The notes below the pieces were generated by a model, which had not been told where the DNA came from, did no database searches, and saw only the letters and a program-made list of their open reading frames with translations. Both the position numbers and the translations under genes were made by a program. Of a stretch of 64,000 nucleotides of DNA, positions 49,229 to 57,312 are shown piece by piece (the stretch's first letter is position 1; each line of letters opens with the position of its first letter). Source of the stretch: Streptomyces sp. SUK 48 (GTDB lineage: Bacteria; Actinomycetota; Actinomycetes; Streptomycetales; Streptomycetaceae); assembly GCF_009650765.1 (NCBI RefSeq), contig NZ_CP045740.1, forward strand, positions 6,796,001 through 6,860,000. Direction: 5' to 3'.

Positions 49229-49969
49229 GTGCTGCGCATCCTCGACGCCCGAACCGGTGAGTCCGTCGCCGCCACGCCCGCCCGCCGCGGTCTGACCCGC
49301 ATCGAGGCCCGGGCCCCGGGGCCCGACCTCACGTCCCTGCGGGTGCTGCTGACCGCCGACCTCCTCGCCCGCGCCCTCGAACTCAACGGGCTCCAGGCAT
49401 GGCCGACCGCCCCCGGCCAGTCCCCGCACCTGCGCACCGCCGCCGCCGCGCTCGCCGTCCGCCCCTTCGAGGAGGCGCACGGGCCGGGGTTCGCGGAGGC
49501 GGGGGCCGTTCGGGTGACGGCGGAAGAGGTGGACCCGGCTGCCGGGAGCGACGGTCCCGTGGTGGCCGTGGCCCCCGTGGTGTGGGCGGGGGGCGAGGAG
49601 CCCGCGCCGGCCGACCTCGTGCGGCGCGCCGACCCCACCGCCCTGCGGCTCGCCCTCCTCTGTGTCCCCCACGGGGAGACCGCCACGCTGGACGAGGCGG
49701 TCCTGGAGCGTGCCGCCGGGCGGCTGGCCGGATGGCGGCGGGACGTGGCCGGGTGGGCGCGGCAGCCCTCGCGGCCCGTGCCGGAGGCGGTGCGCACGCG
49801 GCTCACCGAGGCATGGGAGGACGACCTCGGCATGCCGGGCGTCCTTACGGCGCTGACGGCGGCCGCGGCCGATCCGGCGGTGGCCGACGGCGCCCGGTTC
49901 GAGACGTTCGCCTACGCCGACCGGCTGCTCGCCCTCGAACTCTCCCGCGATCTCGGGACGCCCGGGTGA
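49229..49969 (+). CDS. cysteinyl-tRNA-synthetase-like protein without catalytic motifs
   Basis: This is a 246-residue protein recalling parts of cysteinyl-tRNA synthetase. The N-terminal VLRILDARTGESV resembles the synthetase start, and the C-terminal VRTRLTEAWEDDLGMPGVLTALTAAAADPAVADG is like its DALR helices. The HIGH and KMSKS signatures of class I synthetases are absent, and the protein is half the normal length. It is therefore not an active synthetase; it may be a decayed paralogue or an accessory protein (for example in mycothiol-like chemistry). The GTG is 7 bp after a TACGCT box without Shine-Dalgarno, suggesting a leaderless transcript. It overlaps the next gene by four bases. The assignment is tentative. 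Confidence 0.6.
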   Translation: MLRILDARTGESVAATPARRGLTRIEARAPGPDLTSLRVLLTADLLARALELNGLQAWPTAPGQSPHLRTAAAALAVRPFEEAHGPGFAEAGAVRVTAEEVDPAAGSDGPVVAVAPVVWAGGEEPAPADLVRRADPTALRLALLCVPHGETATLDEAVLERAAGRLAGWRRDVAGWARQPSRPVPEAVRTRLTEAWEDDLGMPGVLTALTAAAADPAVADGARFETFAYADRLLALELSRDLGTPG

Positions 49970-50511
49970 GCCGGCGTGCGGGCGCCGGACCACTGCGCCG
50001 GCTCGTCGTGCTCCGGCACGCCAAGTCGGCCTGGCCCGAGGGCGTGCCCGACCACCGCAGGCCGCTCGCGCCGCGCGGCCTGCGGGACGCCCCCGCGGCC
50101 GGCCGCGCCCTCGCCGAGGCCGACCTGCTGCCCGACCTCGCCCTGTGCTCCACCGCCGTACGCGCCCGCCGCACCTGGCAGCTCGCCTCCGACGAATGGG
50201 GGACCCCGCCCCGGGTGCGCTACGAACCCCGGCTGTACGAGGCCGGCGTACCGGCCCTGCTGGACGTCGTGCGCGAGACGTCGCCCGAGGTGGAGACGCT
50301 GCTGCTCGTCGGGCACAACCCGGGTCTCGAGGACCTCGTCCTGACGCTGGCCGGGGACGGACTGGACGACGGCCTGGAGCGGCTGCGCGCCAAGTTCCCC
50401 ACCTGTGCCCTCGCGGTCCTCGCCTGGCGTAGCACCGGCTGGGCCGCCCTCGCCCCGGGCGCCGCCCTGCTGACCTGGTTCACCGTGCCCCGGGGCAGGA
50501 CCCGCGACTGA
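49966..50511 (+). CDS. SixA-type phosphohistidine phosphatase (histidine phosphatase family)
   Basis: This is a 181-residue histidine phosphatase. The catalytic RHG motif is in RLVVLRHAKSAWPEG, and the second catalytic His is in LLLVGHNPGLEDLVLTLAGDG. RALAPRGLRDAPAAGRAL matches the SixA subgroup that dephosphorylates phosphohistidine. It is slightly longer than E. coli SixA (161 residues). The GTG start overlaps the previous stop (GTGA), so the two genes are probably cotranslated. Its substrate in Streptomyces is unknown. Confidence 0.9.
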   Translation: MSRRAGAGPLRRLVVLRHAKSAWPEGVPDHRRPLAPRGLRDAPAAGRALAEADLLPDLALCSTAVRARRTWQLASDEWGTPPRVRYEPRLYEAGVPALLDVVRETSPEVETLLLVGHNPGLEDLVLTLAGDGLDDGLERLRAKFPTCALAVLAWRSTGWAALAPGAALLTWFTVPRGRTRD

Positions 50512-50544
50512 GAACGCCCCGGTGCCTGCGCATAGGCTGGCGGG

Positions 50545-51171
50545 ATGCAGGACGAGTACCGCACAGTGGCCCGCGCGGGCGTGCACGAGACCGAGATCAA
50601 CCGTTCCCGCTTCCTGTGCGCCCTCGCCCCGGCCGCCACCGAGCGGGAGGCACAGGACTTCGTCGCGACCGTCCGCAAGGAGCACGCCGACGCCACCCAC
50701 AACTGCTGGGCCTACGTCATCGGCGCCGACGCCTCCGTGCAGAAGGCCAGCGACGACGGCGAACCGGGCGGCACGGCCGGCGTCCCCATGCTCCAGATGC
50801 TGCTGCGCCGCGACATGCGGTACGTCGTCGCCGTCGTCACCCGCTACTACGGCGGCGTCAAGCTCGGCGCCGGCGGGCTCATCCGCGCCTACGGCGGCGC
50901 GGTCGGCGAGGCCCTGGACACCCTCGGCACCCGCACCAGGCGCCGCTTCCGGCTGGCCGCGGTCACCGTCGACCACCAGCGCGCGGGCAAGCTCCAGAAC
51001 GAGCTGCGCGCCACCGGCCGCGAGGTCCGCGACGTCCGCTACGGCGAGGCCGTCACCCTGGAGATCGGGCTGCCGGACGCCGACGTGGACGCCTTCCGGG
51101 GGTGGCTCGCCGACGCGACGGCGGGCACGGCCGCCTTCGAGCTGGGCGGCGAGGCGTACGGGGACGCCTGA
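50545..51171 (+). CDS. YigZ/IMPACT-family protein
   Basis: This is a 208-residue UPF0029/YigZ protein. The N-terminal Impact domain is marked by INRSRFLCALAPAATEREAQDF, AYVIGADASVQKASDDGEPGGTAGVPML and the typical VTRYYGGVKLGAGGLIRAYGGAV. The C-terminal DUF1949 half follows from about 140. Eukaryotic relatives regulate translation through the Gcn pathway; in bacteria the role is unclear. A TAGGCT box lies six bases before the ATG, so the transcript may be leaderless or use GGCGGG as a weak ribosome site. It is followed by sbcD after about 100 bp. Confidence 0.92.
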   Translation: MQDEYRTVARAGVHETEINRSRFLCALAPAATEREAQDFVATVRKEHADATHNCWAYVIGADASVQKASDDGEPGGTAGVPMLQMLLRRDMRYVVAVVTRYYGGVKLGAGGLIRAYGGAVGEALDTLGTRTRRRFRLAAVTVDHQRAGKLQNELRATGREVRDVRYGEAVTLEIGLPDADVDAFRGWLADATAGTAAFELGGEAYGDA

Positions 51172-51279
51172 GACATTGGCGGCAAAGCAGACATAACGCC
51201 CTTGCGGTGCGCCGGGTATGACGGGTGATACGGGCGGGGCCGGCCGGGTTGTCGTACCCGGCCGTTAGTCTCGGGGGTC

Positions 51280-52443
51280 ATGAGACTCCTGCACACCTCC
51301 GACTGGCATCTCGGCCGGGCCTTCCACCGGGTGAGCATGCTCGGGGCCCAGGCCGAGTTCATCGGACACCTGGTCGCCACCGTGCGCGAGCGCGAGGTGG
51401 ACGCGGTGCTCGTGTCGGGAGACGTGTACGACCGCGCGGTGCCCCCGCTGGCCGCCGTCGAGCTGTTCGACGACGCCCTGCACCGCCTCGCCGGACTGGG
51501 CGTGCCCACGGTGATGATCTCGGGCAACCACGACTCCGCCCGCCGCCTCGGCGTCGGCGCGGGACTCATCGGCCGCGCCGGCATCCATCTGCGCACCGAG
51601 CCGTCCGCCGTCGCCACCCCGGTGGTGCTCGCCGACGCCCACGGGGACGTCGCCCTCTACGGACTGCCGTACCTCGAACCCGCCCTGGTGAAGGACGAGT
51701 TCGGGGTCGAGAAGGCCGGACACGAGGCCGTCCTCGCGGCCGCCATGGACCGGGTCCGCGCCGATCTCGCGAGCCGCCCGGCGGGCACCCGCGGTGTCGT
51801 CCTCGCCCATGCGTTCGTCACCGGGGGACAGGCCAGCGACAGCGAGCGGGACATCACCGTCGGCGGGGTCGCCGCCGTACCGGCCAAGATCTTCGACGGC
51901 GCCGACTATGTGGCCCTCGGGCATCTGCACGGCTGCCAGACCCTCACCGAGCGGGTGCGCTACTCCGGCTCCCCGCTCGCCTACTCCTTCTCCGAGGCCG
52001 ACCACCGCAAGAGCATGTGGCTGATCGACCTCGCCGCCGACGGCGCCGTCACCGCCGAACGCCTCGACTGCCCGGTGCCCCGCCCGCTGGCCCGCATCCG
52101 CGGCACCCTGGAGCAGCTGCTCGCCGACCCGGACCTCGACCGCCATACGGACTCCTGGGTCGAGGCCACCCTCACCGACGCCGTCCGGCCGCCCGAGCCG
52201 ATGGCCCGGCTCGCCGAGCGCTTCCCGCACACCCTGAGCCTGGTCTTCGCCCCCGAACGGGACCCGGACGATCCCCGGGTCTCCTACGCCCGCCGCCTCG
52301 CCGGGCGCGGCGACCAGCAGATCGCCGAGGACTTCGTCGCCCATGTGCGCGGCGCCGGGCCCGACGACCGGGAGGCGGCCGTGCTGCGCGAGGCGTTCGA
52401 CGCCGTCCGCGCCGACGCCGTCGTGCGGGAGGTGGCCCCGTGA
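51280..52443 (+). CDS. sbcD: exonuclease subunit SbcD
   Basis: SbcD is the Mre11-like nuclease of the SbcCD complex, which removes hairpins and protein-blocked DNA ends. The 387-residue protein contains all five phosphoesterase motifs: LLHTSDWHLGR, LVSGDVYDRA, MISGNHDSARR, VLAHAFVTGG and ALGHLHGCQ. A C-terminal capping region after residue 270 is of normal size. The stop overlaps the sbcC start (GTGA), which couples production of the two subunits. It acts in the cytosol and nucleoid. Confidence 0.97.
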   Translation: MRLLHTSDWHLGRAFHRVSMLGAQAEFIGHLVATVREREVDAVLVSGDVYDRAVPPLAAVELFDDALHRLAGLGVPTVMISGNHDSARRLGVGAGLIGRAGIHLRTEPSAVATPVVLADAHGDVALYGLPYLEPALVKDEFGVEKAGHEAVLAAAMDRVRADLASRPAGTRGVVLAHAFVTGGQASDSERDITVGGVAAVPAKIFDGADYVALGHLHGCQTLTERVRYSGSPLAYSFSEADHRKSMWLIDLAADGAVTAERLDCPVPRPLARIRGTLEQLLADPDLDRHTDSWVEATLTDAVRPPEPMARLAERFPHTLSLVFAPERDPDDPRVSYARRLAGRGDQQIAEDFVAHVRGAGPDDREAAVLREAFDAVRADAVVREVAP

Positions 52444-55439
52444 GGCTGCACCGGCTCGACATCACCGCGTTCGGCCCCTTCGGCGGCGCCCAGAGCGTCG
52501 ACTTCGACGCCCTGTCCACCGCCGGGCTCTTCCTGCTGCACGGCCCCACCGGCGCCGGCAAGACCTCCGTCCTGGACGCCGTCTGCTACGCGCTCTACGG
52601 GTCCGTCCCCGGCGCCCGCCAGAGCGGCGCGGGCCAGGGCGCGAGCCTGCGCAGCGACCACGCCGAGCCCCGCACCCGCACCGAGATCCGGCTCGAACTC
52701 ACCGTCGCCGGGCGCCGGTTGGAGGTCACCCGGCAGCCGCCCTGGGAGCGGTCCAAGCTGCGCGGCAAGGGCACCACCGTCGACAAGGCCCAGACCTGGC
52801 TGCGCGAGTACGACACCCGGGCGGCCGCCTGGAAGGACCTCAGCCGCTCCCACCAGGAGATCGGCGCCGAGTTCGAGCAACTGCTCGGCATGAGCCGCGA
52901 GCAGTTCTGCCAGGTGGTGCTGCTGCCCCAGGGCGACTTCGCCCGCTTCCTGCGCGCCGACGCCGAGGCCCGGGGCCGGCTCCTCGGCCGCCTCTTCGAC
53001 ACCCGGCGCTTCGCCGACGTGGAGAAGCGGCTCGCCGAACGCCGCCGCGCCGCCGAGGCCCGGGTGCGCGAGGGAGACGCGGCGCTGCTCGCCGACGCCC
53101 ACCGCATGCAGCAGGAGGCCGGCGACGCCATGGAGCTGCCCGAGCCGGCCCCCGGTGACCCGGGGCTGGCCGAGGCCGTGCTCGGCGCCGCCGCCGTCGC
53201 CCGCAGCACCGCCCGCGAGCGCCTGGACATCGCCCGCGGCCACCTGGCCGCCGCCGAGTCCGCGCACGCCGGTGCCCGCCGCTCCCTCGACAACATCCGT
53301 GAACTCGCCCGCCTCCAGGGCCGGTTCGCCGAGGCGCGGCGCCGGGCCGGACATCTCGAGGAGCGGGCCGCCGAGCACCGGGCCGACCAGGAGCGCATGG
53401 ACCGCTCCCGCAAGGCGGAGGCGGTCGCGCCCGCGCTGGAGCTGCGCGAGGAGGCCGAGCGGGACCACCGCGCGGCCGACGCCGCCGAGGCCCGTGCCCG
53501 GGGCCCGCTGCCCGCACCCCTCGCCGGCGCCGACGCGAGCGGACTCGCCGCCGCCGCGCGCCGCGCCGCCGAGGAGCTGGGTGGCCTCGACGCCGCCCGC
53601 CGCGCCGAGCGACGCCTCACCGAACTGCTCACCGAGCGCGCCGGGCTGGACCGGCAGGAGCGCGCCGACGAGGACGTGCTGCGCGAGGCCGGCGCCTGGC
53701 TGGACGGCTGGGAGGGCATGCGTGCGGCGCTCCAGGCGCGCATCGACACCGCCCAGGAGGCCGCCACCCGCGCCGAACGGCTCGCCGTCCGCCGCGAACC
53801 GGCGCAGCGCCGTCTGGCCGCCGCCCGCACCCGCGACACCCTCGCCACCGACCTGGAGGCGGCCCAGGAACACGTCAGGGAGGCCAGGCAGCGGGCCCTG
53901 GACGCCCGCACCCACTGGCTCGAACTGAAGGAGCAGCGCCTCGACGGCATCGCCGCCGAACTCGCCGCCCACCTCACCGACGGCGCGCCCTGCGCGGTCT
54001 GCGGCGCCACCGCACACCCCGCGCCCGCCCGCAAGGTCGCCGGACATGTGGACCGCGCGACCGAGGAGCGCGCCCACACCGCGGCCCAGGAGGCCGACCG
54101 GAGGCACACCGAGGAGGAGCGGCGGGCCGCCGAGACCGGCCAGGCCCTGGCCGTCGCCACCGCCGAGGCCGGCGATGCACCCACCGGCCAACTCGAAGTC
54201 GAGGCAGCCGAGTTGGAGGAGGAGTACGCCCGCGCCCACCGCGCCGCCTCCGCCCTGCACGCCGCCCGCGAGGAGCTGCGGCGCGCCGAGCAGGAGCGCG
54301 AACGACGCCTCGCCGACCGGCAGGAAACCGCCGTACGGGCCGCCTCCCGGCTCACCCGGCGCGAGGCCCTGGAGCGTGAACAGGTGCAGCTGGAAGGCGA
54401 GTTGACGCAGGCGCGCGGCACCGCCGACAGTGTGGCCGCGCGCGCCGCCCAGCTGGAGCGCCGGGCCGCCCTGCTCACCGAGGCCGCCGACGCGGCGCGC
54501 GCCGCCGAGGAGACCGCCGGGCGCCTCAAGGCCGCCGACGCCCGGCTCGCCGACGCCGCCTACCGGGCCGGCTTCACCACGCCCCAGGAGGCGGCCGACG
54601 CCCTGCTCACCGACGCGGCCCACCGCGAGCTGCAACACCGGCTGGACGCACGGCAGTCGGAGGAGACCGCCGTACGCGCCGTACTGGCCGAGGCCGACAC
54701 CGCGGCCGCCGCCCAGCTGCCGCCCGCCGACCCGGCCGACGCCGAACGGACCGCGGCCGCGGCCGAGCGGCGGCTGCGGACGGCCGCCTCCGCCCGCGAC
54801 GCCGCCGCCCGCTGCTGCGCCGAACTGGACCGCCTGTCCGCCCGCGCCACCGAGGCCGTCCGCCGCCTGGCCCCGCTGCGCGCGGAGTACGACCGGGTCG
54901 CCCGGCTCGCCGCCCTCACCGCGGGCACCGCCGCCGACAACGAGCGCAAGATGCGCCTGGAGTCGTACGTGCTCGCCGCCCGCCTGGAACAGGTGGCCGC
55001 CGCCGCCACCGCCCGCCTCCAGCGGATGTCCTCCGGCCGCTACACCCTCGTGCACTCCGACGGCCGCAGCGGACGCGGGCGCAGCGGGCTCGGGCTGCAT
55101 GTCGTGGACGCCTGGACCGGCCGCGAGCGGGACACCGCCACGCTGTCCGGCGGCGAGACCTTCTTCGCCTCCCTCGCGCTCGCCCTCGGCCTCGCCGACG
55201 TCGTCACCGACGAGGCCGGCGGGGTGCGCCTGGACACCCTCTTCATCGACGAGGGCTTCGGCAGCCTGGACGACCAGACCCTGGACGAGGTCCTCGACGT
55301 CCTCGACGGCCTGCGCGAACGCGACCGCAGCGTCGGCATCGTCAGCCATGTCGCCGACCTGCGCCGCCGCGTCCACGCCCAACTGGAGGTCGTCAAGGAC
55401 CGGTCGGGCTCCACATTGCGCCAACGGGGCACCGGATGA
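52440..55439 (+). CDS. sbcC: exonuclease subunit SbcC (Rad50-like ATPase)
   Basis: SbcC is the SMC/Rad50-type ATPase of SbcCD. The 999-residue protein has Walker A GPTGAGKTS at about residue 37. Two long coiled-coil arms, rich in Ala, Arg and Glu, surround the zinc hook CAVC (Cys518 and Cys521). Near the C-terminus are the ABC signature LSGGETFFASLALALGLAD and Walker B LDTLFIDEGFGSLDD. The order of domains and length are normal for the family. The GTG start overlaps the sbcD stop. The extreme Ala/Arg content is due to genome GC and helical repeats, and the open antisense frame here is not a gene. Confidence 0.97.
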   Translation: MRLHRLDITAFGPFGGAQSVDFDALSTAGLFLLHGPTGAGKTSVLDAVCYALYGSVPGARQSGAGQGASLRSDHAEPRTRTEIRLELTVAGRRLEVTRQPPWERSKLRGKGTTVDKAQTWLREYDTRAAAWKDLSRSHQEIGAEFEQLLGMSREQFCQVVLLPQGDFARFLRADAEARGRLLGRLFDTRRFADVEKRLAERRRAAEARVREGDAALLADAHRMQQEAGDAMELPEPAPGDPGLAEAVLGAAAVARSTARERLDIARGHLAAAESAHAGARRSLDNIRELARLQGRFAEARRRAGHLEERAAEHRADQERMDRSRKAEAVAPALELREEAERDHRAADAAEARARGPLPAPLAGADASGLAAAARRAAEELGGLDAARRAERRLTELLTERAGLDRQERADEDVLREAGAWLDGWEGMRAALQARIDTAQEAATRAERLAVRREPAQRRLAAARTRDTLATDLEAAQEHVREARQRALDARTHWLELKEQRLDGIAAELAAHLTDGAPCAVCGATAHPAPARKVAGHVDRATEERAHTAAQEADRRHTEEERRAAETGQALAVATAEAGDAPTGQLEVEAAELEEEYARAHRAASALHAAREELRRAEQERERRLADRQETAVRAASRLTRREALEREQVQLEGELTQARGTADSVAARAAQLERRAALLTEAADAARAAEETAGRLKAADARLADAAYRAGFTTPQEAADALLTDAAHRELQHRLDARQSEETAVRAVLAEADTAAAAQLPPADPADAERTAAAAERRLRTAASARDAAARCCAELDRLSARATEAVRRLAPLRAEYDRVARLAALTAGTAADNERKMRLESYVLAARLEQVAAAATARLQRMSSGRYTLVHSDGRSGRGRSGLGLHVVDAWTGRERDTATLSGGETFFASLALALGLADVVTDEAGGVRLDTLFIDEGFGSLDDQTLDEVLDVLDGLRERDRSVGIVSHVADLRRRVHAQLEVVKDRSGSTLRQRGTG

Positions 55440-55503
55440 GGGGAGTTGGCGTCCCTGAGGGCGGGTTCGGCCGCCGTCCCGCGGGCGTGTAGGTTCTTCG
55501 CCC

Positions 55504-56016
55504 ATGGCTCGGTTTGAAGATCGCGCGGTGCTGGAGTGGGTGGAGTCGGGCGGCGGGCCCCTGATCGCCGTTCCGGAGGTGGTCCTGCCGTTCTGGGCGG
55601 GTGCCGACAGCGAGGAGCTGGACACGGACTACGACCGGGCCTGCGAGGTTTCCGGATACGCCGGGCTGCTCCCGGTCGGTGACAGCGCGGCCCTCGTCCT
55701 CGGCGACGAACCGGCCGCCACCTCCTATCTGCCCGAGCACGCCGCCTTCGTACGGTGGTCCGCCGCGAACTCCGAGCGCGACCTGCTGGCCGGGGTGCCC
55801 GCCGCGCTGGAGACGGCGGTGTGGGAGCAGGAGCTGCGCTGGCAGGTGCCGGGGCCCGTGGTGCTGTTCGACTCCGCCTGGCCGGGCGGCGAGGCGGACC
55901 GGCAGGAGCATCTGCGGGTGCCGCTCGCGGCGGGGTCGTACAGCGTGCGCGCCGCCTACGCGCAGCCGGGCGCCGAGACCTGGGTGGGGCTGGTCCAGCT
56001 CAGCAGGATCGCCTAG
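55504..56016 (+). CDS. Imm21-like immunity protein (orphan)
   Basis: This is a 170-residue protein that I recognise as Imm21-like. It opens with VLEWVESGGGPLIAVPEVVLPFWAGAD and continues with YDRACEVSGYAGLLPVG and ALVLGDEPAATSYLPEHAAFVRW, all landmarks of that family. Imm21 proteins are predicted to neutralise polymorphic toxins. No toxin gene with an export or trafficking domain is in the window, so this copy is an orphan that may protect against toxins from neighbours, or it may have been reused for another role. It lies next to sbcC by position only, and it converges on the P450 gene. Confidence 0.75.
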   Translation: MARFEDRAVLEWVESGGGPLIAVPEVVLPFWAGADSEELDTDYDRACEVSGYAGLLPVGDSAALVLGDEPAATSYLPEHAAFVRWSAANSERDLLAGVPAALETAVWEQELRWQVPGPVVLFDSAWPGGEADRQEHLRVPLAAGSYSVRAAYAQPGAETWVGLVQLSRIA

Positions 56017-56028
56017 GAGCACGGGGTT

Positions 56029-57273
56029 TCAGGGCCGGACGCCGTCGAAGGTGATCTCCAGGTGCCGGGGGCCGCGCAGCACCGCGTTCTCCCGGTACGG
56101 CGGCGGGTCCTGCACCAGGCGCGGGTTCTCCAGGCGGCGGGCCAGCTCGGTCAGCGCGATCTGGGTCTCCAGGCGGGCCAGCGGCGCCCCGAAGCAGATG
56201 TGGATGCCGCTGCCGAAGCCGAGGTGCTGGATGTCCTCGCGGTCCGGGTCGAACCGCTCGGGGTCCTTGAACCGCTCCGGGTCCCGGTTGCCCGCGGCCA
56301 GCACCAGCCAGATCCGCGAGCCCTTGGGGATGGTCACCCCGCGCACCTCGATGTCGGTGAGGCAGGTGCGCTGCGGCACCAGCTGCACCGGCGGCTCGTA
56401 GCGCAGCAGCTCCTCCACGAGCCGGGGCGCGAGCTCCGGCTCCCGGCGCAGCCGCTCCAGCACGTCCGGATGGCGCAGCAGCGTCAGCATGCCGTTGGTG
56501 ATCAGGTTGACGGTCGTCTCATGGCCCGCGATCAGCAGCAGGACGGAGGTGCTGAGCACCTCCATCATCGTCATCGCGCCGTCCGGGCCATGGCTGTTCA
56601 CCAGGTCGGACAGCAGATCGTCGCGCGGCTCCTTGGCGCGCTCCTCGGCCAGCCCGGCCAGGTACATGCCCAGCTGCATCCGGGCCTCGCGCGCGGTCCG
56701 CGCGAACTCCTCGTCCGCCTCCTGCCGCTTCCCCGGGTCGAGGCTCGCGACCAGCGGATCGACCCAGGCGCGAAAGCGCGGCTCGTCCTCCCGGGGCACC
56801 CCCAGCAGCCGGCAGATCACGGTCACCGGGAACGGATACGCGAAGTCGTCGACCAGATCGATCCCGCGGGCGTCCCCGAAGCCGTCGATCAGCGCGGTGA
56901 CGATCTCCCGCAGCTCGCCCCGCATGCCGTCGATCCGGCGCGGCTGGTGCGGCGGCCCGAAGGCGCTGTTGGCGATGCGCCGCAGCCGGTCGTGCTCGGG
57001 CGGGTCCAGGCGCAGGAACGACGGCGGCAGCCCGCCCGTCTCCTCCGACTGGAGCAGGGCGGCGTCCTCCCCGGGGTCCGCCAGATTGGCCGCCTCGGAG
57101 CTGATCCGCGGATCGTGCAGCAGCGCCTCGATGTCCCAGTACGAGCTGATGACGTAGGGGCCGCCCTCCTCCTCGTGCAGCACCGGCGTGGCGCGCAGCT
57201 CCCGGTACACCGGGTACGGGTCGGCGCGGTTGGCGAAGTCGGTGATCCGGCGCACGATCGAGTCTCGCGTCAT
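56029..57273 (-). CDS. cytochrome P450
   Basis: This is a 414-residue bacterial class I P450. The oxygen-binding I helix has LLLIAGHETTVNLI, the ExxR motif is in LVEELLRYEPP, and the heme loop is FGSGIHICFGAPLARLE with ligand Cys360. The start at 57273 (MTRDSI) has GAGGA upstream. It is the last gene of a three-gene operon with a [3Fe-4S] ferredoxin and a ferredoxin reductase, so a complete electron-transfer chain is encoded together. The substrate is unknown; no biosynthetic genes for a secondary metabolite are adjacent. The enzyme is soluble and cytosolic. Confidence 0.95.
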   Translation of the reverse strand: MTRDSIVRRITDFANRADPYPVYRELRATPVLHEEEGGPYVISSYWDIEALLHDPRISSEAANLADPGEDAALLQSEETGGLPPSFLRLDPPEHDRLRRIANSAFGPPHQPRRIDGMRGELREIVTALIDGFGDARGIDLVDDFAYPFPVTVICRLLGVPREDEPRFRAWVDPLVASLDPGKRQEADEEFARTAREARMQLGMYLAGLAEERAKEPRDDLLSDLVNSHGPDGAMTMMEVLSTSVLLLIAGHETTVNLITNGMLTLLRHPDVLERLRREPELAPRLVEELLRYEPPVQLVPQRTCLTDIEVRGVTIPKGSRIWLVLAAGNRDPERFKDPERFDPDREDIQHLGFGSGIHICFGAPLARLETQIALTELARRLENPRLVQDPPPYRENAVLRGPRHLEITFDGVRP

Positions 57274-57312
57274 GGGAAGTCCTCGGGACGAATGGGGCGC
57301 TCGGGGCACCGG

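Noticed and set aside
52284..55625. Open minus-strand frame of about 1100 codons opposite sbcC
   Set aside because: Low complexity (Gly, Ala, Leu, Gln) without motifs; it runs through the SbcC coiled coil where plus-strand Ala/Arg/Glu codons prevent stops on the other strand.
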